Notes under the pieces: model-generated | Told to the model about the DNA's origin: nothing | What the model saw: the letters and a program-made list of their open reading frames with translations, nothing else | Databases searched by the model: none | Position numbers and translations under genes: made by a program | Shown: piece after piece, positions 11,801 through 18,934 of the stretch | Layout of the letters: the number at the start of each line of letters is the position of its first letter | Numbering within the stretch: position 1 is the first letter of the stretch | Assembly: GCA_900088475.1 (NCBI GenBank) | Contig: FLMG01004457.1 | Coordinates: 4,461 to 24,460 of the forward strand | Origin: Hyphochytrium catenoides | Lineage: Eukaryota; Sar; Hyphochytriomycetes; Hyphochytriales; Hyphochytriaceae | Reading direction: 5' to 3' | Length of the DNA stretch: 20,000 nucleotides

Positions 11801-14800
11801 CTTTCGAGGAGAGAAGGACCGAAGAGAGAGCGGGAAAGGTGCAGGATGCGTCGTAGCCTTGTTCTAGAGAATCCAGCGTCCATTGAGAGTAACAATCGAA
11901 TCGTCTCCGAACAGAAGCCTAGAGGACAAGGGCGGAAGGTCTGATCGTCAGAGAAGGAAAAGAGAGAGAGCACGAGACGTCCGCAGTTGGATAGGATGGG
12001 AAATAAGGGTGGCAAAAGGAGTTGACGACGGTGGGGTGGCGAAGAGAGAAGAGAGAGAAGAGGGAAGAGAAATGAGAGAAAAGAGAGAGAGAAGACCGAT
12101 ATGAGGCCCAGCCCTTTTGACAAGTGAAGAGCAATGGCGATGAAGGGAAGAAGAGAAAAAGCGGACGAAAGGAAGCATTAGGGGTAATTAACTGGTAAAA
12201 GAGAGGAGTCATCCTGAGAGATATTCTCGCCATCTAAAGCTAACATGAGAAGAGATAACAAAAAATTCCAAGTTTAGCGCTCCACCATGTGTTACCTTCC
12301 TCATAATGTATGTCTCTTTCCCGCAGGGGAGAAGGTAAGAGGGAGAAAGATGATTAAGAGAGCGAAGGTCCAGCCACCGCCCTTGTCTTCCGTCACCATC
12401 TTGAGGAAGAGAGGGAAGCTTCATCATCGCCTCCAGCGCTGGCTGATAAGAGTTATGACTGCTAACCGAAAGGCAGTCCCAGAAAGAGACAAGTGCCCTT
12501 TGATCAGTGTCTCCTCTCTCGCCACCTTCGCTCTTGCCCTCCTTCCTCGTGAGGTGAGTGAGGGCAAGCAATCCCGTCGAAGACAGAGACATCGCCGTTA
12601 TTGCACAGCGAGTCAGAAGCTTCTCGGCCCCAGGATCTGGCATCAGAAGAGAGAGAGAAAAGACTCTTTCAACTCGTACAGTCCTTCTCTCTTCCGGATC
12701 ACTTTCTACACTAAGCCGCCAGCGTATCAGCTCGTTAGAGCAGGAAGCAGAAAGAAAGGAAGGTCCCTTAGAGGAAATGGGGGAGAAGCCTTCGCTGCTG
12801 TCTGGAGGGAATGCACAGATGCAAGAAGCTGGAGAATCAAGCTCTTGGACGTTCCACTCATCTTCTCTCGTTCCTTTCCTCTCCCCCAAGAGTAGAAGCA
12901 GGTACGCTCCTGTCTCCGGCAAAGCCACAGCTGCTACTTTCTCCGCTACTTTCTTCTCAGCCTCATCCCCTTGCTTCGCTCTCCAAGGAAAGCAAATAAC
13001 GCACTTCAGCCTGAGCTCTTCTTCGGCTTTGCTTGCCAGTGAAGGAAGATACTTCACTGCGGAGAGTGAATATAGAGGAAAGAAATCAAAACCGTCTCTC
13101 TCTCTGTCTCTCCAACCTCCTGCGAGAGACTCTCTTTCTCCTGCGTCTGTCATATCAAAGAGATGTACTGCACCTCCCGATGTGCCCGCTGCAACGAGGT
13201 TTCTGGAGGTATGAAGGCAAGAAAAGACCGCCCTCCTTCTTTCTGTCTCTTCGAATCTTCTCTCTTTCAACTTTCCTGCCCGTCTCATGCTTGGATAGGT
13301 CACAAGAGAGGAAGGGGAGGGAGACTCTGCAGCCCAAAGGTCCAGATCTCCTGCCAAAGAGAGAGAAACGAATAGAAGGGAGGGCATTCTGTCGTCCACT
13401 AACCCCAGGCAGGGAGATAAACGGGGGGAGACTGAAGAGACAGCCTTGTCTTTCGTTAGAGCTTCCATTTGGATGATGGGGCTGCCTGAACCTACGCTGC
13501 TGAGGTTCTCGACGCCACGATAGGAAAGAGAGAGAAGAGGACGACTGTCGGCAAGAGAGGAGGATAAAGAAGGCTGCAACGTTGGACTTGATGACATAGC
13601 GACCTCCGCGAGGCAATCACCTACCTACAAGTATACATACGGAGGAGAGAGAGAAAGAAAGGAGAGAGAGAGAGGGTGTGTTTGAGAGAGAGAGACAGGC
13701 AGACAGACACACAAAGGTGAGAAAGAGAGGGACACAAAGAGACACAGAGAGAGAGAGAATAGGATCTCGAGACGGTTGAAAACGTCTCTCACTCTAAGGT
13801 CTTGGTAGAATGGGACCCTTTAGAAGGCAACGGCGCGCAGAAAGGTGAAGCAGTCTCATAACCAAGAGCTTAAAGGAACGATAAAAGCTAACTGCAAGAC
13901 AGATTTCGTCGCATTGGAGGGAGAGGAGAGAAGAAAGAGTTTCTGAGGAGATAATGGGGTGAGCTGCCTCTTCAAAGATAGCGGGCCAGAAGAGAAAGAG
14001 GGAAGCTGGTTCGCTTACTTGGTAGAGGAATGACACTGTGGAAGGGGAGACTCTCACTGCGAGGGCAATGCTAGTAGTTAGCGTACAAGATCCTTACTCA
14101 GTCTTTCTCCTTTTCTCTCTCTGTCTCTATCCTTTTCTGTTTCTCCTTTCTTTCTCTCTCTTACTCTTTCTGATCCATCTCCTTTCTATTTTCTTGACCG
14201 ATCCAGTACGTCTCCTACGCGTCGTCAGCTCATCTTTTCCTTTTCCTCGCATCCCTAGCACATATCACCATCGGATTTCTCTCTCTCTCTCTCTCATTGG
14301 CGCTTACCTTTCAGCACAGACATGACGGCGTTTGCTGTCTTTATATCCTCCCGAATTCTGGTTCGATAGACACTCTCCCCCGTGGTGTCTTCCGCCTCCG
14401 TTTGGGCTACAAGCTTCGGAAAGGGTGTGCTTCGCTGTCAGGAGACGCTGTCAGATCTCTCTCTCTCTCTCTCTTCTCTCTCATTCTCTTCTTTACTCTC
14501 TGTTATACTCGCTGTCAGTCAAGCAAAAGCAGCTCTGCTCCGTCCGCTGCTTCATTTCCACATTAGCGAAGTCTCTCTCTTTCTCTCCTTTTTGTCCAAG
14601 ATACTCAAGTCTCTCCTAGAACATCCTCTCTCTCGCTCTCGCTCTCTCTCTCTCTCTCCCTCTCTCTCTGTCTTGGTGCTCAGCCTGTTACCTCGTAGTT
14701 CATCTTTAGCTCATAGAGCAAGAGGCTTCCTCTTGAAGTGAGAGCAAAGATAATGTCTCCTCCGCCCCAACTCTGTCTTTCCTCTGTCTCTGGAGAGAGC

Positions 14801-16584
14801 TTCTGCAGTTCTCCGTCCAAAGCTGTTTCTTGGAAGCGTGAGCTCTAAAGAAAGAAGGTGTCAGACATATCTGGTGCATAGGGAAGCACGATTATTGGCG
14901 AAAGACAGAGCAGGAGAGAGAAGATGGAGGAAAAAGTGCAACACCTGGAAGAGAGAGAGAGAGAGACGTATTGGGGAGAGAGATGAAGAGAGAAAATAGG
15001 AGAGAAAGTTGCTCTTTTCTTCTCCTTATCCCTTCTCACCCGGTGTCCAAAGCCAAAGGAAGATTCATCTCCTCCAGGGCCCAGAGAGGAAGCTGCTCTA
15101 TGAATCTTTCCGAGAGAGGCAGAGGAAGAGGCTGAGCTCTCCGCTCTTCGGCCACATTCGTCAAGGAGAGACGTCCACATTCTCTCTTTGACTGACTGAG
15201 AGAGAGTGGAAGAAACGAGAGATGACGCAGAAGAGGGAGAGAGAAGAACGGAAGAGCGTTTCGCGGACGTCTCTCCCCCGATTGGACAAGCTCCCCTAGG
15301 GGTCTCCCCCTTGGAGCTGTGGCTGGCCCAGCCAGCGAAAAGAATGACACTGTCTCCTTCTTCTTTTCTTCTCTCCTCTTCTCCTACTTCTTCTCCTGGG
15401 GAAGAGAGAGAGAGAGAGGCAGAAAGAGAGGAGGCGCTGGGGTCGCGGACGGTACAAGCAAGAAAGAAGGTGGTCCCCTGCTGAAGATTTGTTCGCCTCC
15501 AGATTCGGAGGACGCCATCCTCACAGAGAGAGAGAAGCAGACTTCGAGAGATTTCGCCTCTTCCACCTGCTTCCTTTTCTCTCTCTTCCGAAGAGAAAGA
15601 AGTAAGAGGTGTCTCCCTGTCTCCTCTTCCATTCCATGTAAGTAATGTCACAGGGCGTGGATGAGGGAGGAGAGAGGTTCGAGGAAGTTTTTTCTCTTCC
15701 TGCGAAGAGAGGTGCCACACCTGTCATAAAGAGAGAGAGAGAAAGAAAACAGAGAGAGAGAGAGAAAGGAGATATTAAAGCAGGCTAGTCAAGATGCTTT
15801 CCATACCTTCTCAGACCAATCGTTTAAGAAGCTTATTTTTTCCGTTGCCCTTTCTCTCTCTCCCGCTCGCTCTCTCGCGCTCTCTCTCCCTGGCTCTCTC
15901 TCTTTCTCCCCTCCCTTTCGTCACTGCTCTCTCTCTCTATGTGTCTCTCTATCTTTCTCATGTTCTAAATATGTGTCTCTCTTTACTCTTTCTCTCTTTC
16001 GCGTTGGTCGCTCTCGGACAGTCTGTCGCTCTCTGTAGTGTCTGTACTCATTCTCGCAGTTTCTCCGCATGCATCTCTTTTTAAAAGTCCCTCTCTCCCT
16101 TGTCGCTCCTCTCACCTTTGAAATTGTCTTCTCTCTCTCTCTCTCTTTCTCTCTCTGTCTCTCTCCCTCTTTGTGCCTCTTACCTTAACAACTTTGGAGG
16201 CTTTGCCAACAGCAGCCAAGTAGACGCCAGAAGAAGAGAGCTGCACGTTCTCTCCGTCAGCAGTAAGCTTGAGGCTAAGCGTTGAACGTATCTTCTCTCT
16301 CTCTCCTTCGCCTTTTCCTTCCTCTTCCTCTCTCTTCTCTTCTCCCCCTCGCCCCTTCTCCTTCTCTCCATCTACATCGTAGAGGAGGATAGAAGAGGAA
16401 CTTCCTAAAGCAATCAGAAGCCCAGTGGGGAGAAGGGTTAGGGAAAGAGAGAGAAGAGGAGAGAGAGAGGGTCGAAAGGAGGCAGTGCATCGCCACTGTT
16501 TCATTGAGAAGTAGGTGTACCAGCCAGTGCAAAGAGAAAGAGAAGTCGGCAAGAAAGGACCAGGGGAGGAGAAAGAGAGAGAAA

Positions 16585-16641
<57 letters not shown>

Positions 16642-17493
16642 GAGAGAGAAATAGAGAGAGAAGAGTAGAGAGGAGAGATAAGCAGCAGACACAATCGGGA
16701 AGAAAGGACGTGTGTGTGAGTGGTCTATTTGTCGGACTATCCGAGGTGTCTCTCTCTCTTTCCTCTGTCTCTCTAACAGTGTCCATCTGCTCTCTCGAGT
16801 TCTTAGTGTCTCTCTCTCTTTCGTGTCCTCAATATCTCTCTTTCGCCTTCAGCCGGCATCTCTTTCTTGTTCCGGTCTCTCGTTCCTCCCTTCATTTCTC
16901 TCCTCTCCTGTTACTTATCTCTCTTCTCTCCTTCTCTCTTCTCTCTTGTGTGTGTCTCTCTCTCTCTCTTTCCCTTTGCCCTCTCTCTCGGTTAGCGTCT
17001 CTCGCTCTACCGCTCTTCCTACCTCCACAGCTCTGTCTGTTCCTTCGTCCTCTTCCTCAGCGCAGTAGACAGCGCAGCTTCCTCTCTTTCCTCCGACCAC
17101 TACCACTGCTTTCTCTCTCAATGAGATAGACGGAGGAGAGAGAGAGAGAGAAGAGAGAGAATGAGAGGGAGAGACGAAATCGGAAGGAGAAGAGAGAGAG
17201 AGACATGAGATGTCCTCTCCTTCCCCTGTCTCCTGAGCGAAGGGAAGCACTTGCCAAAGGTTGAAGCCGTTATACTCGGGAAGAGAGAAAGTGGACAGAC
17301 TTCTGGGGAGAGAAGCAAAGTTTGGAGAGGGAGAGAGAGAGGCAGGAGAGAGAGAGAAGCGAGAAAGAACGACGAGAAGATCTTTTGAGCCATAGATTAT
17401 CCATTCCCGGGAGAAGAATGAGGAAGACAGAGCGGGAGTGGTCGGCCCAGGAGCCAGGAGAAGACGCGTCTTCCCTTCTTCGTCTCCCATCAT
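1203..17493 (-). CDS. RAV1: Rav1 / DmX-like (Rabconnectin-3 alpha) RAVE-complex scaffold, multi-exon
   Basis: Overall gene span; exon groups are listed separately. In yeast, Rav1 with Rav2 and Skp1 forms RAVE, which reattaches V1 to Vo of the V-ATPase. Animal DmX-like proteins act with WDR7 and Rogdi on endosomal and vesicle membranes. The call rests on three landmarks. The N-terminal WD exons include HPRPVTLLTWNG and CEDGVLRIWRR. The Rav1 C-terminal core includes RDFREERW and then AALKNAHVL, YELAASFFLLAG and DIQLSLFVARL. The C-terminal propeller ends CGADGTARLL. Nearly all junctions keep phase, and the sum is about 2,700 residues, near the animal length. ATGs at 17493 and 17490 are the best starts because the match to DmX N-termini begins there. 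The weak parts are 4613-5436 and some boundaries between 8083 and 5912. Confidence 0.9.
2557..2875 (-). other. GC-AG intron in the Rav1 gene
   Basis: The exon ending AACAG at 2876 is followed by GCAATT, with no GT available before the GA tract. The acceptor tggctctcag precedes 2556. Splicing here restores the phase-2 frame and joins ATAGQSN to SSRTVRLWDTL, exactly where the family has the ...ATAG..ST..NVCLWDTL block. The intron carries a (CT)n tract on the sense strand right after the donor. Confidence 0.75.
3150..4612 (-). CDS. RAV1: Rav1 exons entering the C-terminal WD propeller
   Basis: Exons: 4612-4361 (acceptor ctttctctcggcag), 4078-4002 (or starting 4088), 3837-3718, 3505-3440 and 3236-3150. 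The first reads VKLFSKVIFRWEGRGGDQI, then KKVIVATPNGVREVAL, matching the DmX block that begins the last propeller (animal form ...SFCIN...LATPKEIQELD). The next pieces are RRNIHG, ITAVASHPASLSFLTGNRNG, SEILQIRYDSLGQK and FGACDAAGHLWLWQL. These correspond in order to the animal ISHP..YLTGAQDGSV, RVTRLYFNSQGNK and CGVADGEGFLSIWQ blocks. From the end of the first exon the joints are phase 1 and then phase 0 throughout. Each exon encodes about half a WD blade. Confidence 0.85.
4313..4345. repeat. (GA)n tract
   Basis: A GA run just downstream, in the sense direction, of the exon that ends at 4361. It extends an S/L-rich open frame past the donor and so hides the true exon end. Confidence 0.9.
4613..5436 (-). 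other. Unresolved part of the Rav1 gene with candidate microexons
   Basis: The gene must cross this stretch, but I could not close the phase chain. Candidate exons are 5097-5080 (18 nt, TDFLSP, acceptor agcactatcag, donor GTAAGC), 5051-5006 (SEGSLYARYHSTIST, donor ACAG|GTCAGC), a piece after 4841 reading EPYSGRLLEKL, and 4769-4754 (16 nt, acceptor cttttcttag, donor GTAGTC). The GA tract on the minus strand opposite the long CT run (5216-5290) and an acidic stretch at about 5194-5140 add ambiguity. The family is poorly conserved just before the C-terminal propeller, which fits this picture. Confidence 0.35.
5216..5290. repeat. Long (CT)n tract with TTTC extension
   Basis: This is an almost pure CT run ending in (CTTT)n. 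It is the longest plus-strand CT tract in the window and lies in the unresolved part of the Rav1 gene, where it reads as GA on the sense strand. Confidence 0.95.
5437..6857 (-). CDS. RAV1: Rav1 exons 22-25: fast-evolving helical region
   Basis: Exon 22 starts at 6857 (AFCLIKRGDSGAAADLAQTF) and probably ends at 6780. A possible 14-nt microexon at 6628-6615 gives RLPK. Exon 23 starts at 6585 (NSQLFVARFPIYDEGRGT) and ends at 6521 or 6508. Exon 24 starts at about 6277 (ALWLEDEQSLLAELFSKMDQ) and ends at 5921 or 5912 (SDTLPVLT). Exon 25 is 5739-5437 (acceptor taccttttttcag, donor CTG|GTAAGG, 101 codons), with FHIDALLGLSQALCEKEGQE and NGEGFYQALRGNSAAMASKG. Exon 25 is well defined; several other boundaries have equally good alternatives. 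These segments show no family motif I can name. They are assigned by position, strand and phase. Confidence 0.5.
6450..6502. repeat. (GA)n tract
   Basis: A near-perfect GA run in the intron after Rav1 exon 23. It lies directly downstream of either candidate donor for that exon. Confidence 0.9.
7107..8083 (-). CDS. RAV1: Rav1 exons 17-21: helical region after the core
   Basis: Exon 17 starts at 8083 after gggatgaaag and reads SQFYHLYSGTHIILAKLFL, equivalent to the family's FNFY..LR.HPLL segment. Its donor is unresolved (possibly near 8030). Exon 18 is 7926-7590 (acceptor cacccctctcag, donor AATG|GTAAGA), with FAEFLLHRSELRPLRPKYAE and a coiled-coil-like basic-acidic stretch. Exon 19 is 7392-7322 (GPGSERAQFGLQEGKILV). 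Exon 20 is 7300-7246 (EREETGTEMEKVVFYISE, donor GAGC|GTCGTG). Exon 21 is 7139-7107 (WSLSDGYLSL, donor CTTG|GTAAAA). From exon 18 on the phases close (0-1, 1-0, 0-1, 1-1). The joined VVFYISE...LSLAFCLI resembles the family's helical repeats. Confidence 0.6.
8084..8401 (-). other. GC-AG intron in the Rav1 gene
   Basis: The donor is CCGCAG|GCAAGTCG, the classical GC-donor consensus, and the acceptor is tatgggatgaaag before 8083. Both flanks are phase 0. The joint places the QFYHLYSGTH segment after the helical ALKAILHYL block, as in the family. A GT alternative (CTAG|GTTCGG at 8437) would break the frame into 8083. Confidence 0.7.
8402..9213 (-). CDS. RAV1: Rav1 exons 15-16: Rav1 C-terminal core
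   Basis: Exon 15 is 9213-9124 (30 codons; donor CAG|GTGAAT) and reads LQVLAGLFKLAKETK, then LLSRDFREERWQ. Exon 16 is 8767-8402 (122 codons; acceptor ctccttctag) and reads TAALKNAHVLKSKQRYELAA, SFFLLAGR, KDIQLSLFVARLLDL, then WLVTWVHWEKKEYEQALKA. This is the most diagnostic block of the Rav1/DmX family: the SxDFxEERW-AALKNA joint, the YE.AA.FFLLAG helix and the D.QLA..VAR helix are all present. Exon 16 ends at CCGCAG|GCAAGT, a GC donor that fits the normal donor consensus apart from the T-to-C change. The large intron 8768-9123 carries a (GA)n tract at about 8818-8855. Confidence 0.92.
8818..8855. repeat. (GA)n tract
   Basis: A GA run within the intron between the two Rav1 core exons (8768-9123). 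It reads as CT on the sense strand, near the acceptor side. Confidence 0.9.
9435..11016 (-). CDS. RAV1: Rav1 exons 13-14: TAA[A/N]LF-motif linker and start of the conserved Rav1 core
   Basis: Exon 13 is 45 nt (11016-10972, phase 1 in and out) and codes ENLRSHTAAALFDQR. Exon 14 (10702-9435, 1,268 nt) starts at a split Glu codon, giving ETAANLFAPM. Six copies of the TAA[A/N]LF motif occur in a disordered, Ser/Gly/Glu-rich linker. A middle part follows (LREVFEKLSLSPVLFLS and ETISVFLSLVKVFGSLSF). The exon ends with the family core: VWSDVRRTGAALWHP, LKELAERVARAQY, NKDPFQCTLLYVSLGK. The last part matches the Rav1/DmX block in which a short-chain helix precedes a DP..CALFYLAL motif. The donor is AAAG|GTAAAA. 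Confidence 0.85.
10326..11002 (-). repeat. Six-copy short linear motif array, consensus [D/E/H]TAA[A/N]LF
   Basis: Copies lie at 11002-10982 (HTAAALF), 10702-10683 (ETAANLF, first base of the Glu codon in exon 13), 10631-10611 (DTAAALF), 10568-10548 (DTAAALF), 10430-10410 (DTAAALF) and 10346-10326 (DTAANLF). Three of the four copies beginning with Asp are followed by Ser-Asp. Spacing is irregular and the linkers are unrelated Ser/Gly-rich sequence. The codons differ between copies (for example GCA GCG GCT and GCC GCC GCC), so the peptide is conserved more than the DNA. This pattern suggests a repeated docking peptide. The partner is unknown to me. Confidence 0.85.
11171..11940 (-). CDS. RAV1: Rav1 exons 10-12: helical middle region
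   Basis: Exon 10 is 11940-11695 (acceptor tctgacgatcag, donor AAG|GTTTGG). It reads TFRPCPLGF, then SETIRLLLSMDAGF, and ends with a basic helix (LAMERNQRREQERARKHV). Exon 11 is only 56 nt, 11656-11601 (acceptor ccttttacccag, donor TAG|GTCTTG), coding ISTFFVEVLSRLLAQTPS. Exon 12 is 11472-11171 (acceptor cattgctag, donor CCCG|GTACGT). It includes FAFLILVHDRLSLELGYVP and WDKMAQFIVEESARLVV, with an S/L/P-rich insert in between. The phases 0-0, 0-2, 2-1 close exactly. The segment sits between the WD region and the Rav1 core, where the family is mostly alpha-helical. Confidence 0.65.
12296..13624 (-). CDS. RAV1: Rav1 exon 9: large WD-repeat exon
   Basis: One open exon of 443 codons, from acceptor acttgtag at 13625 to donor AAG|GTAACA at 12295. 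It begins VGDCLAEVAMSSSP. It contains WD-like strands: SLLFVSLSLAGDLDLWAAES, then SCLHTSRNLVAAGTSGGAVH followed by LFD, then SCSNELIRWRLS, then RALVSFWDCLS. Between them are charged or Ser-rich loops. This corresponds to the later part of the N-terminal WD region of DmX-like proteins. The frame also avoids stops on the plus strand (12558-13214), but that reading lacks any family pattern. Confidence 0.75.
13639..13762. repeat. GA-rich compound repeat
   Basis: Interrupted GA runs with CACA and GACA variants fill the intron between Rav1 exons 8 and 9. Confidence 0.85.
13793..14056 (-). CDS. RAV1: Rav1 exons 6-8: cluster of very short exons (38, 29 and 25 nt)
   Basis: Exon 6 is 14056-14019 (acceptor ccctcgcag, donor CAA|GTAAGC) and adds VRVSPSTVSFLYQ to exon 5. 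Exon 7 is 13891-13863 (acceptor ctgtcttgcag, donor CTTG|GTTATG) and gives LAFIVPLSS plus a split Trp codon. Exon 8 is 13817-13793 (acceptor cttctaaag, donor AGA|GTGAGA) and gives VPFYQDLR. The phases run 1-0, 0-2, 2-0 and then into exon 9 at phase 0, so the chain closes exactly. The joined peptide looks like a plausible beta-rich segment. Alternative acceptors exist, for example a longer exon 7 starting in the AAHPIISS frame. Confidence 0.55.
14308..14844 (-). CDS. RAV1: Rav1 exons 4-5: WD-region strands
   Basis: Exon 4 is 14844-14692 (51 codons), preceded by accttctttctttag and followed by donor GAG|GTAACA. It reads SSRFQETALDGEL and then IIFALTSRGSLLLYELKMN, a typical WD strand pair. Exon 5 is 14434-14308, preceded by ctcctgacag. 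It starts in phase 0 as RSTPFPKLVAQTEAE, contains DIKTANAVMSVLK and ends in phase 1 at a strong donor, AAAG|GTAAGC. Neither exon lies in a long open frame; they were found by following splice sites and phase. No residue-level homology beyond the WD pattern can be claimed for exon 5. Confidence 0.7.
15040..17493 (-). CDS. RAV1: Rav1 exons 1-3: N-terminal WD-repeat region
   Basis: Exon 1 is 17493-17023 (157 codons, donor GAG|GTAGGA), exon 2 is 16495-16184 (104 codons, donor AAG|GTAAGA) and exon 3 is 15720-15040 (227 codons, donor CGG|GTGAGA). All junctions are phase 0. Exon 1 has WIIYGSKDLLVVLSR and AVVVVGGKRGSCAVY, which match the first DmX blade (animal form: an AYGSGCDIVILAS-like strand, then the SYGNAVCIF strand). 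Exon 2 has GLLIALGSSSSILLYDV and YLAAVGKASKVVKV. Exon 3 opens VWHLSS and carries the HPRPVT and EDGVLRIW strands. Between blades the coding frame contains low-complexity inserts, an S/L-rich one in exon 1 and an E/K/G-rich one in exon 2. These look like dinucleotide tracts absorbed into the coding sequence. Confidence 0.8.
16588..16662. repeat. (GA)n tract with GAAATA interruptions
   Basis: A pure GA run of about 50 nt followed by two agagagagaaat units. It lies in the first Rav1 intron. Confidence 0.95.
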
Positions 17494-17563
17494 CGTACTG
17501 CCGAGAGAGAGAAGGAAGAGAAGAGAGAGAAGACGACAGGAGGGGGAGACAGTGTCATTTCCT
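17494..17563 (-). promoter_or_regulatory. Short spacer or 5' leader between the second gene and the Rav1 start
   Basis: Only 70 nt lie between the second gene's stop and the first Rav1 ATG at 17493. The minus-strand sequence just before the ATG is tctctctctcggcag|TACG, which looks like a good splice acceptor ending at 17498. The Rav1 mRNA may therefore have a 5' leader exon farther upstream, or be spliced from a shared or read-through transcript. No TATA-like element was seen in this stretch. Confidence 0.4.
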
Positions 17564-17904
17564 CTAATTTACTGTCTTCTCATGCTGATCTCTCTCTCTC
17601 TCTCTTTGGCTGTTAGCCCGACATTCATAACCGAAGGGGAAGATTGGAGGCTGAGATAAAATGTTAGGCGTCCAGGTCACGCAGACCTGAATGAGAGACT
17701 GGGAAATGCGAGAAGCGTGATGCGGAAGCGCAAGCGGAAAGGGAACCGGCCTAGGAGAGAGAAGAGAGAAGAGGAGAGAGGAGAGAAGAAGATAGAAACA
17801 GAATTGACACTGAAGCTAGAGTGGAAAGAGAGAGAGAGAGAGAGAGACAGAGAGAGAGAGGCAGAGAGAGGTGAGAGAGAGCGAGAGAGCAAAGAGAGAC
17901 AGAA

Positions 17905-17946
<42 letters not shown>

Positions 17947-17980
17947 CAAAGAGAGACAGAAAGAGACAGAGAGAGAGAGT

Positions 17981-18028
<48 letters not shown>

Positions 18029-18934
18029 TGAGAGAAGAGACAGAAAGAGAGAGAGAAAGAGAGAGAGAGAAACGAAAGTGCCGCTTGATGTCAGGACCAG
18101 GACCCGGTAACAACTATAGAAATCTTTCTTCAGATTAATTGGCAGATCACCCTTGTTTCGTCGCTTTCTGAGCTGAGGAATCAGTTGTCTGTATCTGCAG
18201 TAATCTAGTTTTTTACCGTTATCCCTGTGCTATTACCTTAGGCTAAGAAGGACTATATATTGTGCTGGGTAGAACCTTATTTTGTCGCTACCAAAGGCTA
18301 CAAGGCCTACAACTACTACAGTACCAGGGAAATCTTCATACGACTGTGGACTTTCTTTTTTCTCTCTCTCTCTTTCTTCCCCTACTTGTACATGTCTCTC
18401 TCTTTCTCTTCCCCGTCCAGCACCTTCCTCTCCGTCCAAGGAAAGAGAGTGAGTCCGGAGTCCGGAAGGAGGGAGAGACAGACAGAGAGAGAGAGAGAAA
18501 TAAGAGCGGGGAAAAAGACTGAGAGGGGTAATAAAGTGAGACCAAGAATATATATATATAGAGAGAGAGAGAGAGAATACTGACGAGCAAGAGAGTGTCA
18601 AGGGCAGCCGGGGGCTTGTCTTCAAAGAGAAGTAATAAATATCTTTATGAGGAGGTCTTGGTCCCTTTCTCCCCTTTCTTCTCCCTCAGCCCTCTTAAAA
18701 GTCTATCGAGCGACCTAACGGGCTGATCCCTCAGGGTGGCTATTCAGCAAGGAATGAAGAGGGAAAAGAGAGAGAGGAGAGAGAGGAAGAAGAGAGAAAA
18801 AGGGAACGAAAGAGAGAGAGAGAGAGGAAGAAAAGAAGAAGAAGCTATCAGGCCTCAAACCATGCTCGTAACTGAGCGGGCAGGAGGATCTCGCTCTTGT
18901 CTTCGCCTGCCCATGTGTTCTGAGTGTCCGCGAG
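17564..18934 (-). CDS. Unrecognised protein, six phase-consistent exons (C-terminal part)
   Basis: I do not recognise the product. Exons: 18934-18861 (LADTQNTWAGEDKSEILLPA), 18739-18720 (20 nt, HPEGSA), 18619-18585 (KPPAALDTLLL), 18343-18237 (SYEDFPGTVVVVGLVAFGSD and FYPAQYIVLLSL), 18194-18104 (YRQLIPQLRKRRNKGDLP and NLKKDFYSCYR) and 17686-17564 (VCVTWTPNILSQPPIFPFGY to TAG). The total is 450 nt (150 codons with the stop), with phases 0-2, 2-1, 1-0, 0-2, 2-0, 0-0. Donors include GTCAGT and GTAATA, and acceptors include agtccacag and tactgcag. The 18104-18343 part is free of dinucleotide repeats, unlike its surroundings, which supports coding. The start is not identified. The GTTTGA donor at 18860 is the weakest joint. 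Confidence 0.55.
17826..18072. repeat. Compound GA minisatellite with a 57-bp higher-order period
   Basis: About 245 nt of GA with GACA, GCAAA and GCGA variants. A block starting gcgagagagcaaagagag at 17881 recurs at 17938, giving a 57-bp period. It lies in the last intron of the second gene (17687-18103). The open frames across it are RERE and SLSL translations and are not genes. Confidence 0.9.
18549..18577. repeat. (TA)6 followed directly by (GA)n
   Basis: A compound dinucleotide repeat, TA then GA, inside a probable intron of the second gene (18344-18584). It is the only TA run in the window. Confidence 0.9.

Noticed and set aside
12558..13214. 218-codon plus-strand open frame
   Set aside because: It is the shadow of Rav1 exon 9, which carries WD-type strands on the minus strand. 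The plus frame is Ser-rich with no recognisable pattern.
14200..14252. Possible exon MRGKGKDELTTRRR between Rav1 exons 5 and 6
   Set aside because: It is phase-compatible (1-1) but basic and low complexity. Direct joining of exons 5 and 6 gives a cleaner peptide.
15784..15840. Non-repetitive island with acceptor- and donor-like sites (NDWSEK)
   Set aside because: Exon 2 ends phase 0 with ...SKVVK and exon 3 begins VWHL, reproducing the family's VKVW joint. The island cannot be inserted in phase.
17717..18110. RERERE-type basic-acidic open frames on the plus strand
   Set aside because: They are translations of a GA minisatellite inside a probable intron of the minus-strand gene.
18105..18345. 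AT-richer, repeat-free island considered as a mitochondrial rRNA fragment, small RNA gene or I-SceI-like site (gttatccctg)
   Set aside because: No rRNA, snRNA or tRNA signature could be matched, the homing site match is only partial, and two phase-consistent coding exons explain the island.
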